A stretch of DNA of 64,000 nucleotides from Patagioenas fasciata (GCF_037038585.1 NC_092520.1:525001-589000), one strand, 5' to 3'. Positions 1 to 11,395 are shown, counted from the first letter of the stretch. Program-made: numbers and translations. Notes: generated by a model from the letters alone, not told the origin.

Positions 1-1170
1 GGAGGCAGTTTTAAACCTCCTCTGCCTCTTGGATGGATGTGGTGCCGGGTCAGGGAGCAAACTGCAGAGGCAAATGTCCCCGAGTCAATGAATCACTAGC
101 TTAGCAATTAATGTCCAAAGGGGCGTGCGTAATGGGATATTAGCCAGCTGATCAGGAAGATTTATGTTTATAGGGTGGTTAAAATGTTAGCTTAATAACC
201 CACACGAGATGTGAAACCAGTACTTCCGCACTTTGTTTTCTGTTTGCCACTTTTGAAAGACACAGATTTATTGTTAACTTGGTTGGTGTGGTAGGCAATT
301 CATGGGGATATTTGGATCACCAGAACCCTTCCCTGGCGGAGAAGGAAGGGATTTTCCTGAAGTTTTTTCATGTCATCCACATAGCACATGCAAAAAGCAA
401 CTGAAATCTCATAAAGTTTGGGAGTGGAAGTCGGTGGAGTCGCTGTAAGGAGCTGTGTCCTCGGTGGGTGCGTGGGCAGCGTTTTCATGATAACATGCAC
501 CGAGAGGGAGTCAAGCCTGCGCCTGAAGTGGAGATCAAGCATCGGGTTTGTGCTGAGTCAAGCTCTAAGCGTTCTCTTTAAAGGCAATTGCTCTTGAGCT
601 GTGTTTGAACACTTTGCTGAACAGACAGACAAGCACGGCTTTCATCGCGAACAAAGCCGTGAGTGTTCCGAGTTGAAGTACCACATTTCCTTTGGTTTTT
701 ATTGCTTTTCTAAAACAATGGTGCTTTATTAATTGTTCTTCATCTGCAGAGCTCTGCGAGTAATAAATCAGAGTAGCGAAGTGTAATGACTTCATCTTAC
801 CTCCATCACCATAATGTCTTACCGAATGTCAGTTAATGGGTAAAAATCCCCACTGCACAGAGAGGCAGGTGATAAGTAGCATGTCCTTGTGAACTGTCCT
901 GCCTGAAATGAGGCGGTGGGTCAGCAGCCGGGATGGAGTTAGTGGTGGGTTGGTTTGCTCTCGGGTGTCAGAGGTCCCTGCTGTTCCCCAGGGGTCCCTG
1001 ACAAGTCCCTGAAGGGTTGTGGCAGTTGGGAAGATGCTGATCATGGTTCCCCTGCCCTCACTGCACATTCTGCTCAGGGTGTCTGCAGGTCTGCACAGGA
1101 GGAATAGTGTCCAAATAAATCCATTGCTCTCTTCTAAAATCAGCAATGAGGACAAAATCAGCCAGGGGGG
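1..1170. other. Intergenic, no gene recognised
   Basis: Mixed-composition sequence with only short open frames on either strand and no protein family I recognise. A TGCTGAGTCA (MARE/NF-E2-like core) occurs at 551-560; its function is unknown. Confidence 0.6.
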
Positions 1171-1174
1171 GATT

Positions 1175-1467
1175 GGGCTCTTCTCCCAGGCACTCAGCAA
1201 TAGGACAAGGGGGCAGGGGCTTCAACTCTGCCAGGGGAAATTGAGGCTGGAGATGAGAAAGCAATTCTGTGCAGAGAGAGTGGTCAGCATTGGAATGGCT
1301 GCCCAGGGAGGTGCTGGGCTCACCGGCCATGGAGGTTTGTAAACTGAGATTGGCCATGGCACTGAGTGCCGTGATCTGGTCAATGGGCTGGAGTTGGACC
1401 AAGGGTTGGACTGGATGATCTCTGAGGGCTTTTCCAACCAGTCCATGCTGTGATTCTGTGTGATGAT
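1175..1467 (+). mobile_element. CR1 LINE 3' fragment
   Basis: Forward CR1 3' end: a degenerate 'gaggctggagatgagaaagc' segment, then the 'tggctgcccaggga' block, then 'ttggactggatgatctctga', ending in the tail 'ctgtgattctgtgtgatg'. The copy is diverged, so it is probably old. Confidence 0.8.
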
Positions 1468-3285
1468 TGTCCTTAAAAGGTTTATAGCAGCAATATCTGC
1501 TGATCCCTATCTCAGAGCTCCCAAATTGCTCTCCATCATGCTTCACAAAAAGGTGAAACAGGTCCTGATCACAAAGCACTTCCAGTCGAGGGTGAGGATG
1601 AGGGTAAAACTCCCACTTGGCTGACAGGTCCCTGCTTGTCCCAGGCCAGCTCCTGCACAGCCCTGGGAACCCCTTTGGGATCCAGGGCCAGGCAGTGAAT
1701 CTTGCAGAAGTTACTGTGGCTGGGGAGATGATGAGTGATGAGGGGGTGAGGGCTGGGGACAGCCCGGGGGTCTGCAGGGCTTGTACAATCCCTGCCCAAC
1801 TAGCACAGTCGTAGGAAATACCCCGGGGAAACGAACCGGTGATGTCCCTGGTGCTCTTCACCGCCCGCTCTGAGGATGAGCACAACGTCAGTGTCCTGCG
1901 GTGCCCCAGGCACTCTCTGGACATGGTATAAACACCCCGGCTCAGGCTCTGTACGAGCAGGATCCCGTTGCTGGCACAGGAGCGGGTGAGTTTGCTGGGT
2001 CATGGCGCTGTGGTTTCAGCTGGGTTTGATGGGGTACAGATGGATTAGGGAGATAGGGAGCTGTTGCGTGATTCCACTGCCAGAGACACGTAAACACTTC
2101 CCGGCAGCAGTTCTGGGTGCATCATCCAAAGTCCCCGTGTGAGCGTGGCAGGGAGAGCGCCGGGCAGTGTGCTTCTCCAGCTGGTGGAAGCAGCATCCCC
2201 CTCCTGCTTGCTTCTTCCAGACGTAGTGCATGTGAAGGCATTTCACTTAGAGCAAGAATGGACTTGTGTTCTTCTAATAGGTTAAGTGCACTGGGTGGGA
2301 GCTAGGATGGAAGTTTGCCTGTATATTTTCCATATTCTCTGAAACAGTCGTCGCCAGAGCTGGGGTGTTCAGGGGGCTTCATTGTTTAATTTGCACTGGC
2401 TCAATGGCACCTGGCAGCCCAGCGCCAGCTCAGAGCTGGTTCATTCTCCAGGGTCATAATGCGTAAGGCGGCAGCTCCTGGCACACAGCTGGTTACTCCT
2501 CATGGCACTGTAGACCCCCCCTTTAGACCCTGGACATTTTGATAATGCCCTGCTGCTGGCGGCTTTTAATTTTGTCTCTTTGCATATGTGACAAGAGAGC
2601 TGGGCGATTGGGCGCTGCTGTCTGGGGCTCTTACGAAGCAGAGGTTTTGGGATCAGTGGGGCTCTCCCCTGCCCGTCGCTCGCCTTGCTCTTGGCAGAGC
2701 GCGCTCACACGCCGTTACAGACACAGACCCTTCCTAGGGGTTGGTGTGGGCAGGCAAAGTCCCGAGGAGGACAGGACCGGACCGGGCTCCCTGTGTCTGT
2801 TTTCGTAGGCAGATTTCCAACAGCTCTGAGTCACTGAAGCTGGGTGTCCCGGAGCAGGAGCAGCGCACGTGCCTTCTTTGTGGCAGTCATGGGAGAGCAA
2901 GAGAATGGTCCTTGATATATTTCTAACTCTGGAGATTTATCACTTGCAGCATAAGTGGTGGTCACATCCACGCGTGTCACCCAGAGGAGCATTTGTGTAA
3001 TCACTGTTTCAAGAGTGAGTCTCCTGTACATTTTGCTCTAGCTCCCAGCAGCTGCAGGCAGAAGAGTGTCCTTATTTCAAAGACTCAGCATAAATGACAG
3101 TACCTACCTGAGATGAAGGGACTTGAATAGTGGGGAACCCTGATGGAGTAAACTGCAGAATATTTAACACTTACAGGTGAAATACATTTTAAGTGTCTGT
3201 GCCACGAGCAATGCTAATCATGAGTTCAGCTCCCCCTTGTATCTCAGGTATGGTTCAGCTGCCCTTAGAGCCTTTCTTCCTACCA
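1468..3285. other. Intergenic, no gene recognised
   Basis: No credible coding region. The 288-codon antisense open frame that overlaps the CR1 at 1.1-1.9 kb has no family resemblance. The stretch lies upstream of an OR52 pseudogene and would contain its 5' non-coding exon if that survives; I cannot locate it. Confidence 0.55.
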
Positions 3286-3779
3286 TTACACAGCTCCTGC
3301 GAGCGAGACACGATGTGAAGTGTTGCATCAAGCCATGTTGACACCCAATGCGTCGGGATCCCATCCCACGTTCTTCATCTCGGTGGGGATACCTGGGATG
3401 GAGAAGTTTCACACCTGGATCTCCATCCCCATCTGCATGATGTACTCTGCTGCCCTTCTCGGGAGCTCGGTCCTGCTGGTCACCATCGTAAGGAGCGTGT
3501 GTACATCTTCCTGTGCATGCTGGCAGTGCGCAACCTGCTGCTGTCCTCTGCTGCCGTGCCCAAAACCCTTAGTGCCCACCCAGATCTCCTTCAGTGCCTG
3601 CCTGGCACAGGTGTTCTCCATCTATTTCATTTTAGTGGCAGAGCCAGCTGTTTTAATGGCGATGGCCTTTGATGGGTACATCGCCATCTGCGACCGCCTG
3701 CGATACACGGCTGTGCTGACACGCTCTGTCCTGGGGAAGGTTGGAGTGGTGGCTTTAATCAGGAGTTTCTGCATCACCC

Positions 3780-3969
3780 TCAGTGAGGGTGACAGAGCAC
3801 TGGCCCAGGCTGCCCAGGGAGGTTGTGGAGTCTCCTTCTCTGCAGACATTCAAACCCGCCTGGACACCTTCCTGTGGAACCTCAGCTGGGTGTTCCTGCT
3901 CCATGGGGGGATTGCACTGGATGAGCTTTCCAGGTCCCTTCCAATCCCAAACATACTGTGATACTATGA
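3780..3969 (+). mobile_element. CR1 3' end inserted in the OR52 pseudogene
   Basis: Begins at 'cagtgagggtgacagagc' directly after the OR codons for SFCITL and ends in 'tactgtgatactatgat', after which OR sequence resumes. The copy is close to the other forward copies of this subfamily (for example 27828-27988), so it is a fairly young insertion relative to some others. Confidence 0.9.
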
Positions 3970-4104
3970 TGTTCCCCACCATCTTCCTCCTCACGTGGCT
4001 GCCGTTCTGTGGGCACAGCATCATGCCCCACACCTACTGCGAGCACATCGGTGTGGCCCGCCTGGCCCGAGCCAACATCTCCGTCAACATCTGGTGCAGG
4101 GTTG

Positions 4105-4212
4105 CTCTCTCTTCCTCTTGGCTTGAATTTCTAGGCCCCCTTCCACATCAAGAATGGGCCAGCTCTAGATTTGGGTGCCAGCTCTAGCCCAGAGAAGTGC
4201 CCACATGCCTTC
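4105..4212 (+). repeat. Unclassified dispersed repeat, copy 1 (inside OR pseudogene)
   Basis: Non-CR1 block with 'cttcctcttggcttgaattt' and 'gccagctctagcccagagaa', ending 'cccacatgccttc'. It interrupts the OR52 pseudogene between NISVNIW and the TM5 codons. A second copy lies at 5967-6095 on the same strand. I do not recognise the family. Confidence 0.8.
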
Positions 4213-4577
4213 CTTTCAACCAGCTTGGATGCCATCTCCATTGCCATCTCCTACGTGCTGATCTTCAGGTGCCTCTGGAGGCTGCTGTCCCCACGGCTCT
4301 GCACACCTGCAGCTCCCACCGCTGCGCCATCGCCATGTTTTACACGCCGTCTTTCTTCTTCGTGGCACACCGGTTTGGCCAGCACGTTCCTCGGCATGTT
4401 CTCATCTCCCTGGCCAATCTCTACATTGTGGTGCCGCCCATGCTCAACCCCATCGTCTATGGGGTGAGAACAAGGCAGATCGGAGAGCACGTGGCTTGGG
4501 CAACAGGACACAACCAGGCAGGCAGGAACGGGCAACCGGGCTGGTCTGCTGGGGAGAGGGGTGAAACAAAGCTCTGA

Positions 4578-5966
4578 AGAGAGGGAAGTGAATGAAAAGC
4601 AGTGGGAACCTGGCAAACACAGGCCAGATGGGAATGTTTTCAGAATTTGTGTATTCAATAGATGTCAACATCCAGAGAGGCTGGACGGGTTCCCAGATGT
4701 ACTGATGGGAAACGACTCGTTGGGCCAGACACGAGGGACCACCACTAGTCCCATGTTCCTGGGGTCCCTTGCATTGTCCTGTTGGGTTTGTCTACAGTCA
4801 AGACCTTTGCAAGCGAAAATACAGTTTCTGAATTCTTTAGGTGCTATTTAGGAGCTTATGAAACAGAAAACATTAAAGGAGTGCGTATAAAATGTGTGCC
4901 TGTTATCTCAGTGTACAAATGTCTGTGTTTGAGCTGGGTATCATCTCCGTGGGATGGGAGCAGGTGTGGCTGGGCCGGTGGTGCTCCCTGAAGGCGCTCA
5001 GGCCTGGGAGCGCCCGTTGGGTCCCCTCTCAATGCCGTCTCAGATGGCTGCGAGACACAGCGATGGTGTCACACTGCTCCTCTGCCCTGCTCGGCACGGC
5101 TGCCCGGCGCTGGCTGTTCGCACCACAGCGGCCATCGTCTGGAGCAGCCCGGAGCGCGGGCATAGCTCACCAGGAACACAGGCGATCGGGTCCCAGTGTC
5201 CCTCCCTGCCTGCGGGCTCAGGGAAGGCTGCAGGCTCCGGGTTTGCTTCACTCTTGCTGCTTAGGGCTGTGCCCTCAACTCTGCTGCGGGCAAGGGTGGG
5301 AAGATCTCATGTCTTCGGCTGAGCTGGGCACTTCGGGCAGACGGGGAGTCTGCGGTAACAGGAGCCATCCATGCCCTGTCTTAGCATCCCTGTCTCGGGG
5401 CTCCCGGGGGATGTGCAGAGCCAGCTTGGCTGCCGAGCATGAGGAAAACCCCGATAGCTGATGTCAGATGCAACTGAAGTGCAGCACATTTGCACAGAGA
5501 CATGGCCCTGGTCCCACATGGGGTGTCACTGAGCCAAGACCAGCAGGACGGGGACCTCCAGCTCCCCAAACCACCTCCCCTGCAATTTCCAGAGGGATCT
5601 GTCTTGGGGCAGCCAGCCTGGAAGGAAACTGGGAGTGAATCTTGATATAACATCAGCTGTGGCAATAAAAATGTGACTTTACCTGTCGTCAGTACTGCTC
5701 TGTCAGGTGTCTCAGAGAGTTTTGCGAATGTTCCTACTCCTCACTAGTAACACTGGTAAACTGGGCATTAGCGTGTTTGCTGTAGCAGGACCACATCTAC
5801 TGAAAAAGGGAGATGTGACCACCCATTGCCCAAGGATGAGGGAGGTGGCGTGGCTCACTACAGAAATACAGACATGGGCGGTGACGTGACACTTCTGTTG
5901 GTGAAAGCTGAGGTGGTGGTTTTGAAGCCTGTGTGGTGGTGCTAGCGAATACAAGAACCATCCTTT
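4578..5966. other. Intergenic, no gene recognised
   Basis: GC-richer between about 4950 and 5460, where overlapping open frames exist on both strands without any recognisable domain. An AATAAA-like signal occurs at about 5665, with no identifiable gene attached. Confidence 0.5.
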
Positions 5967-6095
5967 TTCTCTCACTTCCTCTTGGCTTGAATTTCTAGGC
6001 CCCCTTCCGCATCCAGAATGGGCCAGCTCTAGTTTTGGGTGCCAGCTCTAGATTTGGGTGCCAGCTCTAGCCCAGAGAAGTGCCCACATGCCTTC
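5967..6095 (+). repeat. Unclassified dispersed repeat, copy 2
   Basis: Nearly identical to 4105-4212 but longer by one tandem copy of about 20 bp ('agctctagntttgggtgcc' occurs twice here and once in copy 1). Similarity stops at 'catgccttc' in both copies, which gives a shared 3' boundary. Confidence 0.8.
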
Positions 6096-7705
6096 TGGGA
6101 GCCAGGAGGTATCTCCCCCTGGATGTGTCTGCTGCTGGGTTTGGACCTCGAGTGTGGACAAAGCCACCAGCCAGCCTGCTGGCACCTGCTGGCACCTGGT
6201 GACACGAGCAGGGTCTCATGCTGGGTTGATCCATAGTGTGGGCTGGTCTTGGAGGCTTTGGGACTACTGACCCATGCAGATGGACCATGGGTCTATGTCC
6301 TCATTCCCAATGTCACACCCCAATGAATGGGCAGTTTTACTATGGGATGCATCCTCTCTGCCTTGTTTTCAAGAAGAAGGGACCTGTTTGGGGTCTGTGA
6401 ATGGAGGGGAGGGCAGAGGTGACTTCTCAGAGCCCGGTGGTGCTGCAGGGTGGGGATGGAAACTGTCCCTGTCCTCGGGACACTCACCTGCAGCAGCATT
6501 TCTGGTGCGTTCCCAATGACTAAATATTCCTGAAGTTTACAGGCACCTCCAGCAACCCCAGAGTCTCGAGCGTACCTCAAACCTCTTTATATTGTGGTGC
6601 ACATTTCAATTCAGATTTTGCCCGTATTTCTGTTCACATTTCTGCCTTTAGGAACTGGACTCAGGCCAGTGGGAATCAGCGGGTCTGGATAACGTGGGCC
6701 CGAGGGGTCCAGAAGAGCTGGTGGAGGAACCGCCAGGCCTGCACGTCTTCCTCAAGTGTCCCCAGGCTTAGCAAAGCCACTGAAAATAAAGGAAAACAAG
6801 AAATACTTTTTGACATGTGCTAATATTGAAAAGGAGAAATGGGATTACTGGAGAAATCTGAAACTTGTTAGTTTGACATTAGCTCCAAATAAAATAATGG
6901 AAAAGTGAATATGAAACTTGATCAATAAAGTGTAAAAAGGGCAAGAACATAATTAATGGTGCTCAGCACTTACTTTTGGCATTCAGCTTCTGTAGAATCA
7001 TGTAGTTTCATTTTCTGATGACTTTCACATTTGGGTGATACAGTTACCCGAAGGGTATTTTTTTATTTTCACAACATTGTGATATATACCTCATTATAAC
7101 AAATAAATAAAGAAATATATAACAAGTAATGGAGTTTGGCTATCTGCAAAGCCTTATTTCAGTGATAGCTCCCCATTGAGAGGTGGCTTTCCTTATATTT
7201 CTGGGGACATTCAGCAGGGATTGATCGAATGCTGGGTCTGGTGCTATGTATGATTGTTATCAGTTGTGTAGAAGCAAGTATAAAATCATTGCTAATCAGG
7301 TTTTTGGATGATGCAGAGACAGCTAATTTAATAGAGGTGAGTACAAAGTCATGGTGCTAAGGAGGAGGGGTGAAGGCTGTACCAGAGGAGGGGGCTCCAG
7401 GGGAGCTCAGGCGTCCGAGGGAAGGAGCATTTGGGTGGGGACACCTTGGGTGGCGCTGGGCCAATGTGAGGGTCCCGGTGTGTCCCTGTAGCTGTGCAGA
7501 GGTGATGTTGGGCAGTGCCGGTCCGTGTTCCCCTCGGCTTCTCAAATATTTCACCCAGACCAAAGTCCGTGTGTTTGAAAACGCAGGGTGAGCTGGGAGG
7601 TCCCTCGGCATGTGATGCTCTGGGTGGGATGAGGGACCAGGGGAGGCTGGAGCTGTGCTGGTGCCAGGAGAGGTCCCGCTCCTTCTCCCAGCACATGGAA
7701 ATACA
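6096..7705. other. Intergenic; AT-rich 6.6-7.3 kb
   Basis: No recognisable gene. The part from about 6780 to 7330 is AT-rich and stop-dense on both strands. The 207-codon antisense frame reaching into 7357-7980 is low in family signal and overlaps a CR1-like piece. Confidence 0.5.
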
Positions 7706-7711
7706 GAGCCA

Positions 7712-7805
7712 CCGAATGTCCTGGGTTGTGAGGGACCCGCAGGCGTCATCCAGTCCAGCTCCTGTCCCTGAATATGACAACCCCAAAAATTCATACTGGT
7801 GCATA
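7712..7805 (-). mobile_element. Old CR1-type fragment (minus)
   Basis: 'gtcctgggttgtgagggacc' followed by 'gtcatccagtccagctcctg' matches the reverse complement of the 3' end of the CR1 subfamily that also occurs, forward, at 12815-12980. Diverged and short. Confidence 0.6.
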
Positions 7806-9045
7806 CTGGTGCTGCCCAGTCCCTGTGAAGCACCCCTCCCACCGCTGCAATGATGACAGGGATAAATGAGGGGGGGAAGTCAGGAGAAACCAGCACTTTG
7901 ATCCATCTTTGCTCAGGTACAATGATGGCTGAGAGCTGTTCCAGTTGCCTTTCAATGGAAATGGAAGCAAAGCATCTCACAGGTGCTGTGCGGTGTTATG
8001 AAGCGGGCGAAGCTGCGTGATGACAGCAGTCCGTTTTGGTGTTAAAGGCCATGAAAAACAAGCCTTTGCTCCTAGGAACTGCTGGAGACCAAGACAAACT
8101 CTTTTGAGTGTCTGCTGAGCAGATTGGAGGCCATCTGGCGACCTCAGGTGAGATGTGGGCTGCTGGCTTGACACTAAGAAGCAGAGTCTTCCCCAGTGGG
8201 ATATGAAAGGGTGAATTTCCTTTACCTGTTTTAGCATTTCTGTCATTAAATATGCTTCTCCTTGTCTGGTGAATCAAGAGGAGCAGAAACCTGTGTTTTG
8301 AGTCATGGACATCTTTGGATCCTGAGCACCATCTGGAGAATTTCCTATACATAAGTGCAATAGAGGAGCCTAAAACATCTGCTCGGTATCACACCTCTCA
8401 GTGAACGTGTAAGAGCGTGAAAATAATCAGCAGAAATGGGAAAAAAAAGAGTGTTAATTTTATGTTCCTTCGCATCAGGACTTACATATTGAGATGGGGT
8501 GCGGATGAATGGAAGGAAAGTGAGCTGTCTCCTGGGTGTGGGTCCCCCGGGGTCTATAGAAACCCCATCCCTTGATGCAAGAGTAGATTCCTAGAACCTG
8601 CGCATCGCTGCCTGAGGGCAGAAAACCCTCGTTAGAGGCTGGGGCAGCGAACTGGTGAGGTGCTTGTGCTGAGTGAGCGAGTTTCTGGGCTTTTAGGAGG
8701 GTGTTTTATCAGTGGAAGAGTTGAAATTAAGATTGCCTGCTGTGGCAGGCAGGACGCCTGTGTCACTGCCAAGGTGCAGCAACGCGCCGCCTGGCTTTGG
8801 GTGCTGCCTGGTTAAACTGCGTCTGAGCCTGTCCTGGATTAATCCCGCAGGAGCCAGCTCTTGGACAGACCTGTGCACTCAAATGTTAGGCGAGAGTGCG
8901 ATTAAGCCAGGATCAGATGGGCAGAGCAGGGTGAACAGCCTCTCGGTGTTCAGGCTCAGAGGAGGATGCCCTGGTGCCACCCTGAGCGCATCCACCGCTT
9001 GTGGGATGGCTGGTCCGTGGTTGCACTGTCCAACTCCTCTACAGC
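7806..9045. other. Intergenic, no gene recognised
   Basis: Only short or unsupported open frames. The 221-codon forward frame at 8712-9377 runs through a CR1 relic and into an OR relic and is not a gene. Confidence 0.5.
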
Positions 9046-9049
9046 CCCA

Positions 9050-9200
9050 GTACATAAACTGGAACAGGCTGCTCAAAGAGCCTGTGCAGTTCCCATCCTT
9101 GGGGATTTTTGAGTCTCGCCTAGTTAAAGCTGACCCTGCTTTGTGCAGGAGGTTGGAGCAGAGACTGGCAAGGTCCTGTCCAGCCCGGATTGCTCCATGG
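9050..9200 (+). mobile_element. Degenerate CR1 fragment
   Basis: 'ctggaacaggctgctcaaag', then 'tcccatccttggggattttt' and 'gctgaccctgctttgtgcag', are recognisable as the 3' CR1 block with many substitutions. No terminal repeat remains. Confidence 0.7.
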
Positions 9201-9328
9201 TTCTGCGACTACGTGCAGTTGTTATGGATTAGGTCTTCTGGCAGTGTCAGACCTGTTACACTGAAGTTTGTTCTGTCCTTTCTGTTGGTCACTGGAAGCC
9301 TTGTAGAAAGCGCAAGGAACGGGCTGTC

Positions 9329-9890
9329 ATGTCGGCTGGCAATTGCACTGCCCCTGCTCCCATCCCCTGTGTCCTGACAGGCATCCCTGGCCCAGGGGAC
9401 TCTGGATCTCCAAGGCTGAGATTGGATATGAGGAAACATTTCTTCATGGAAAGGGCTGTGGGGCATTGGAACAGGCTGCCCAGGGCAGTGGTGGAGTCAC
9501 CGTCCCTGGAGGGGTTAAAAAGACGCGTGGATGAGGCTCTTAGTGGTTTAGTGCTAGGTGCAGGTTATGGTTGGACTCAATCTTAAGGGTCTCTTCCAAC
9601 CAAAAAGATTCTATGATTCTATGTACATGGTTGTGGTCCTTGGGAATTCCACACTGTCCTTCATCCCGTCATCATCAGGGAGAGCTCTCGGGCTGGCACA
9701 GAGGCAGGGGCAGACACATTCCCTTTTTGCCCATGCCCAAAATCCAGGCTGCTCCAGAGCTGCAGTGTGGCACAGCTCCGCATGCCCAGGTGCTTTGCAG
9801 ACATCAGTGCTTTGATGGTTTGCGAGCCAGAAGTTTTGATGTTTGCATTTGTGCTGCATCTTCCCATACGTGTCCCCGCAGGTTGGTTAT
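9329..9890 (+). pseudogene. Class I olfactory receptor pseudogene split by a CR1
   Basis: Relic of a class I odorant receptor, visible only when the CR1 is discounted. The 5' piece (9329-9412) encodes MSAGNCTAPAPIPCVLTGIP and a following G, the N-terminal signature with an NxT glycosylation site. The CR1 occupies 9413-9616. Directly after it come codons for MYMVVVLGNSTLSFI, the TM1 segment that normally follows about 15 residues later. From about 9710 to 9860 a weaker match continues: FLPM near the TM2 start, then GTAPHAQVL, then RSFDVCICAASSH resembling the TM3 start (typical form ISFDAC). Frames change several times and the rest is missing where another CR1 begins at about 9891. The N-terminal and TM1 pieces are clear; the 3' piece is inference. 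I see no splice-acceptor-like site here. Confidence 0.75.
9413..9616 (+). mobile_element. CR1 3' end inserted in an OR relic
   Basis: Runs from 'ctgagattggatatgaggaa' to the tail 'gattctatgattctatg'. It separates the N-terminal and TM1 codons of an olfactory receptor relic, so it inserted into the receptor sequence or replaced a few of its codons. Confidence 0.9.
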
Positions 9891-10320
9891 CGCAGAATCC
9901 CAGGATGTCAGGGGTTGAAGGGTCCTGGAAAGCTCATCCAGTGCAATCCCCCATGGAGCAGGAACACCCAGCTGAGGTTCCACAGGAAGGGGTCCAGGCG
10001 GGTTTGAATGTCTGCAGAGAAGGAGACTCCACAACCTCCCTGGGCAGCCTGGGCCAGGCTCTGACACCCTCACCCCCAACAAGTGGCTTCTCCTCTTTCA
10101 GTGGAACCTCCTGTGTTCCAGTTTGCACCCATTGCCCCTTGTCCTGTCACTGGTTGTCACCCAGCAGAGCCTGGCTCCATCCTCCTGACACTGCCCCTTT
10201 CCATATTGATCCCCATGAATGAGTCCCCCCTCAGTCTCCTCTTGTCCAGCTCCAGAGCCCCAGCTCCCTCAGCCTTTCCTCACACGGGAGATGCTCCACT
10301 CCCTTCAGCATCTTCGTTAT
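9891..10320 (-). mobile_element. CR1 3' fragment (minus)
   Basis: Starts with the inverted tail 'agaatcccaggatgtcaggg' and extends to 'ctccactcccttcagcatct'. Its nearest relatives in the window are the minus copies at 53871 and 62977. It abuts the 3' end of the OR relic. Confidence 0.93.
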
Positions 10321-10387
10321 GGTGTGTGCGGTGCTTAACGCAGGTTAGTGTGGAAGGAAACATTTCATCTAAAAACCTGCAGGAGTG

Positions 10388-11266
10388 AACCTGCTGGCTG
10401 TTTAATACAGGAGAAGAACCTCGCTGGTGGTCAGCGGCACGGTGTGTCGAAGTTGGCTGTTAAATACAGAAGGACCTCGCTGGTGGTCAGCGGCACGGTG
10501 TGTCGAAGTTGGCTGTTAAATACAGAAGGACCTCACTGGTGGTCAGTGGCACGGTGTGTCGAAGTTGGCTGTTAAATACAGGAGAAGGACCTCGCTGGTG
10601 GTCAGTGGCACGGTGTGTCGAAGTTGGCTGTTAAATACAGGAGAAGAACCTCGCTGGTGGTCAGCAGCACGGTGTGTCGAAGTTGGCTGTTAAATACAGG
10701 AGAAGGACCTCGCTGGTGGTCAGCGGCACGGTGTGTCGAAGTTGGCTGTTAAATACAGGAGAAGGACCTCGCTGGTGGTCAGCGGCACGGTGTGTCGAAG
10801 TTGGCTGTTTAATACAGGAGAAGAACCTCGCTGGTGGTCAGCGGCACGGTGTGTCGAAGTTGGCTGTTAAATACAGGAGAAGGACCTCGCTGGTGGTCAG
10901 CGGCACGGTGTGTCGAAGTTGGCTGTTAAATACAGGAGAAGGACCTCGCTGGTGGTCAGTGGCACGGTGTGTCGAAGTTGGCTGTTAAATACAGGAGAAG
11001 GACCTCACTGGTGGTCAGCGGCACGGTGTGTCGAAGTTGGCTGTTAAATACAGAAGGACCTCGCTGGTGGTCAGCGGCACGGTGTGTCGAAGTTGGCTGT
11101 TAAATACAGGAGAAGGACCTCGCTGGTGGTCAGCGGCACGGTGTGTCGAAGTTGGCTGTTTAATACAGGAGAAGAACCTCGCTGGTGGTCAGCGGCACGG
11201 TGTGTCGAAGTTGGCTGTTAAATACAGGAGAAGAACCTCGCTGGTGGTCAGCAGCACGGTGTGTCA
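10388..11266 (+). repeat. 59-bp minisatellite, about 15 units
   Basis: Tandem array whose unit contains 'aagttggctgttaaatacag', 'cctcgctggtggtcag' and 'ggcacggtgtgtcg'. Most units are 59 bp. Three or four are 56 bp, lacking one GAG-type triplet after 'aatacag'. Sporadic variants (taaata/ttaata, agcggc/agtggc/agcagc) give a mosaic pattern. No unit contains stops in some frames, so long but meaningless open frames cross it. The last unit breaks at 'ggtgtgtcaaggctgcg'. Confidence 0.97.
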
Positions 11267-11395
11267 AGGCTGCGCTGCCCAAGCTCAAGGCAGAAATGCG
11301 CAGCAGCCAAGGCTCCCGGAACAGCAGGTCGGTGCAGAGAGGGCTGATCCAGAGTTCTGGTCCAGCAAAGCATGGCTTTGTCTTAGTACAAACCT
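11267..11395. other. Spacer between minisatellite and CR1 fragment
   Basis: Single-copy sequence with no recognisable feature; it may be the flank from which the minisatellite arose. Confidence 0.4.

Larger units (their letters stand above)
3335..4577 (+). pseudogene. OR52-type olfactory receptor pseudogene, broken by CR1 and a second insertion
   Basis: Relic of a seven-transmembrane class I odorant receptor of the plasma membrane. Seen in order: N-terminus MLTPNASG with an N-glycosylation site, GIPGMEKFHTWISIPIC (start of TM1), LLGSSVLL, then a deletion and frameshift near 3494 that removes the usual SLHQPMY. In the next frame come FLCMLAVRNLLLSSAAVPKT (TM2), a second frame change near 3580, QISFSACLAQVF (TM3), and MAFDGYIAIC, where the DRY-type Arg is Gly. 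A CR1 enters after SFCITL at about 3783. Past it come [20 protein letters not shown] and NISVNIW, then a roughly 110-bp non-OR insert (about 4100-4212), then AISIAISYVLIF (TM5). After another frameshift, FFFVAHRFGQHVPRHV and NPIVYGVRT (TM7) are intact. A splice-acceptor-like CAG ends at 3293. Closest relative in the window is the intact OR at 24541. It cannot encode a receptor. Confidence 0.93.

Noticed and set aside
1058..1924. 288-codon antisense frame
   Set aside because: Crosses a CR1 3' fragment and has no family signal.
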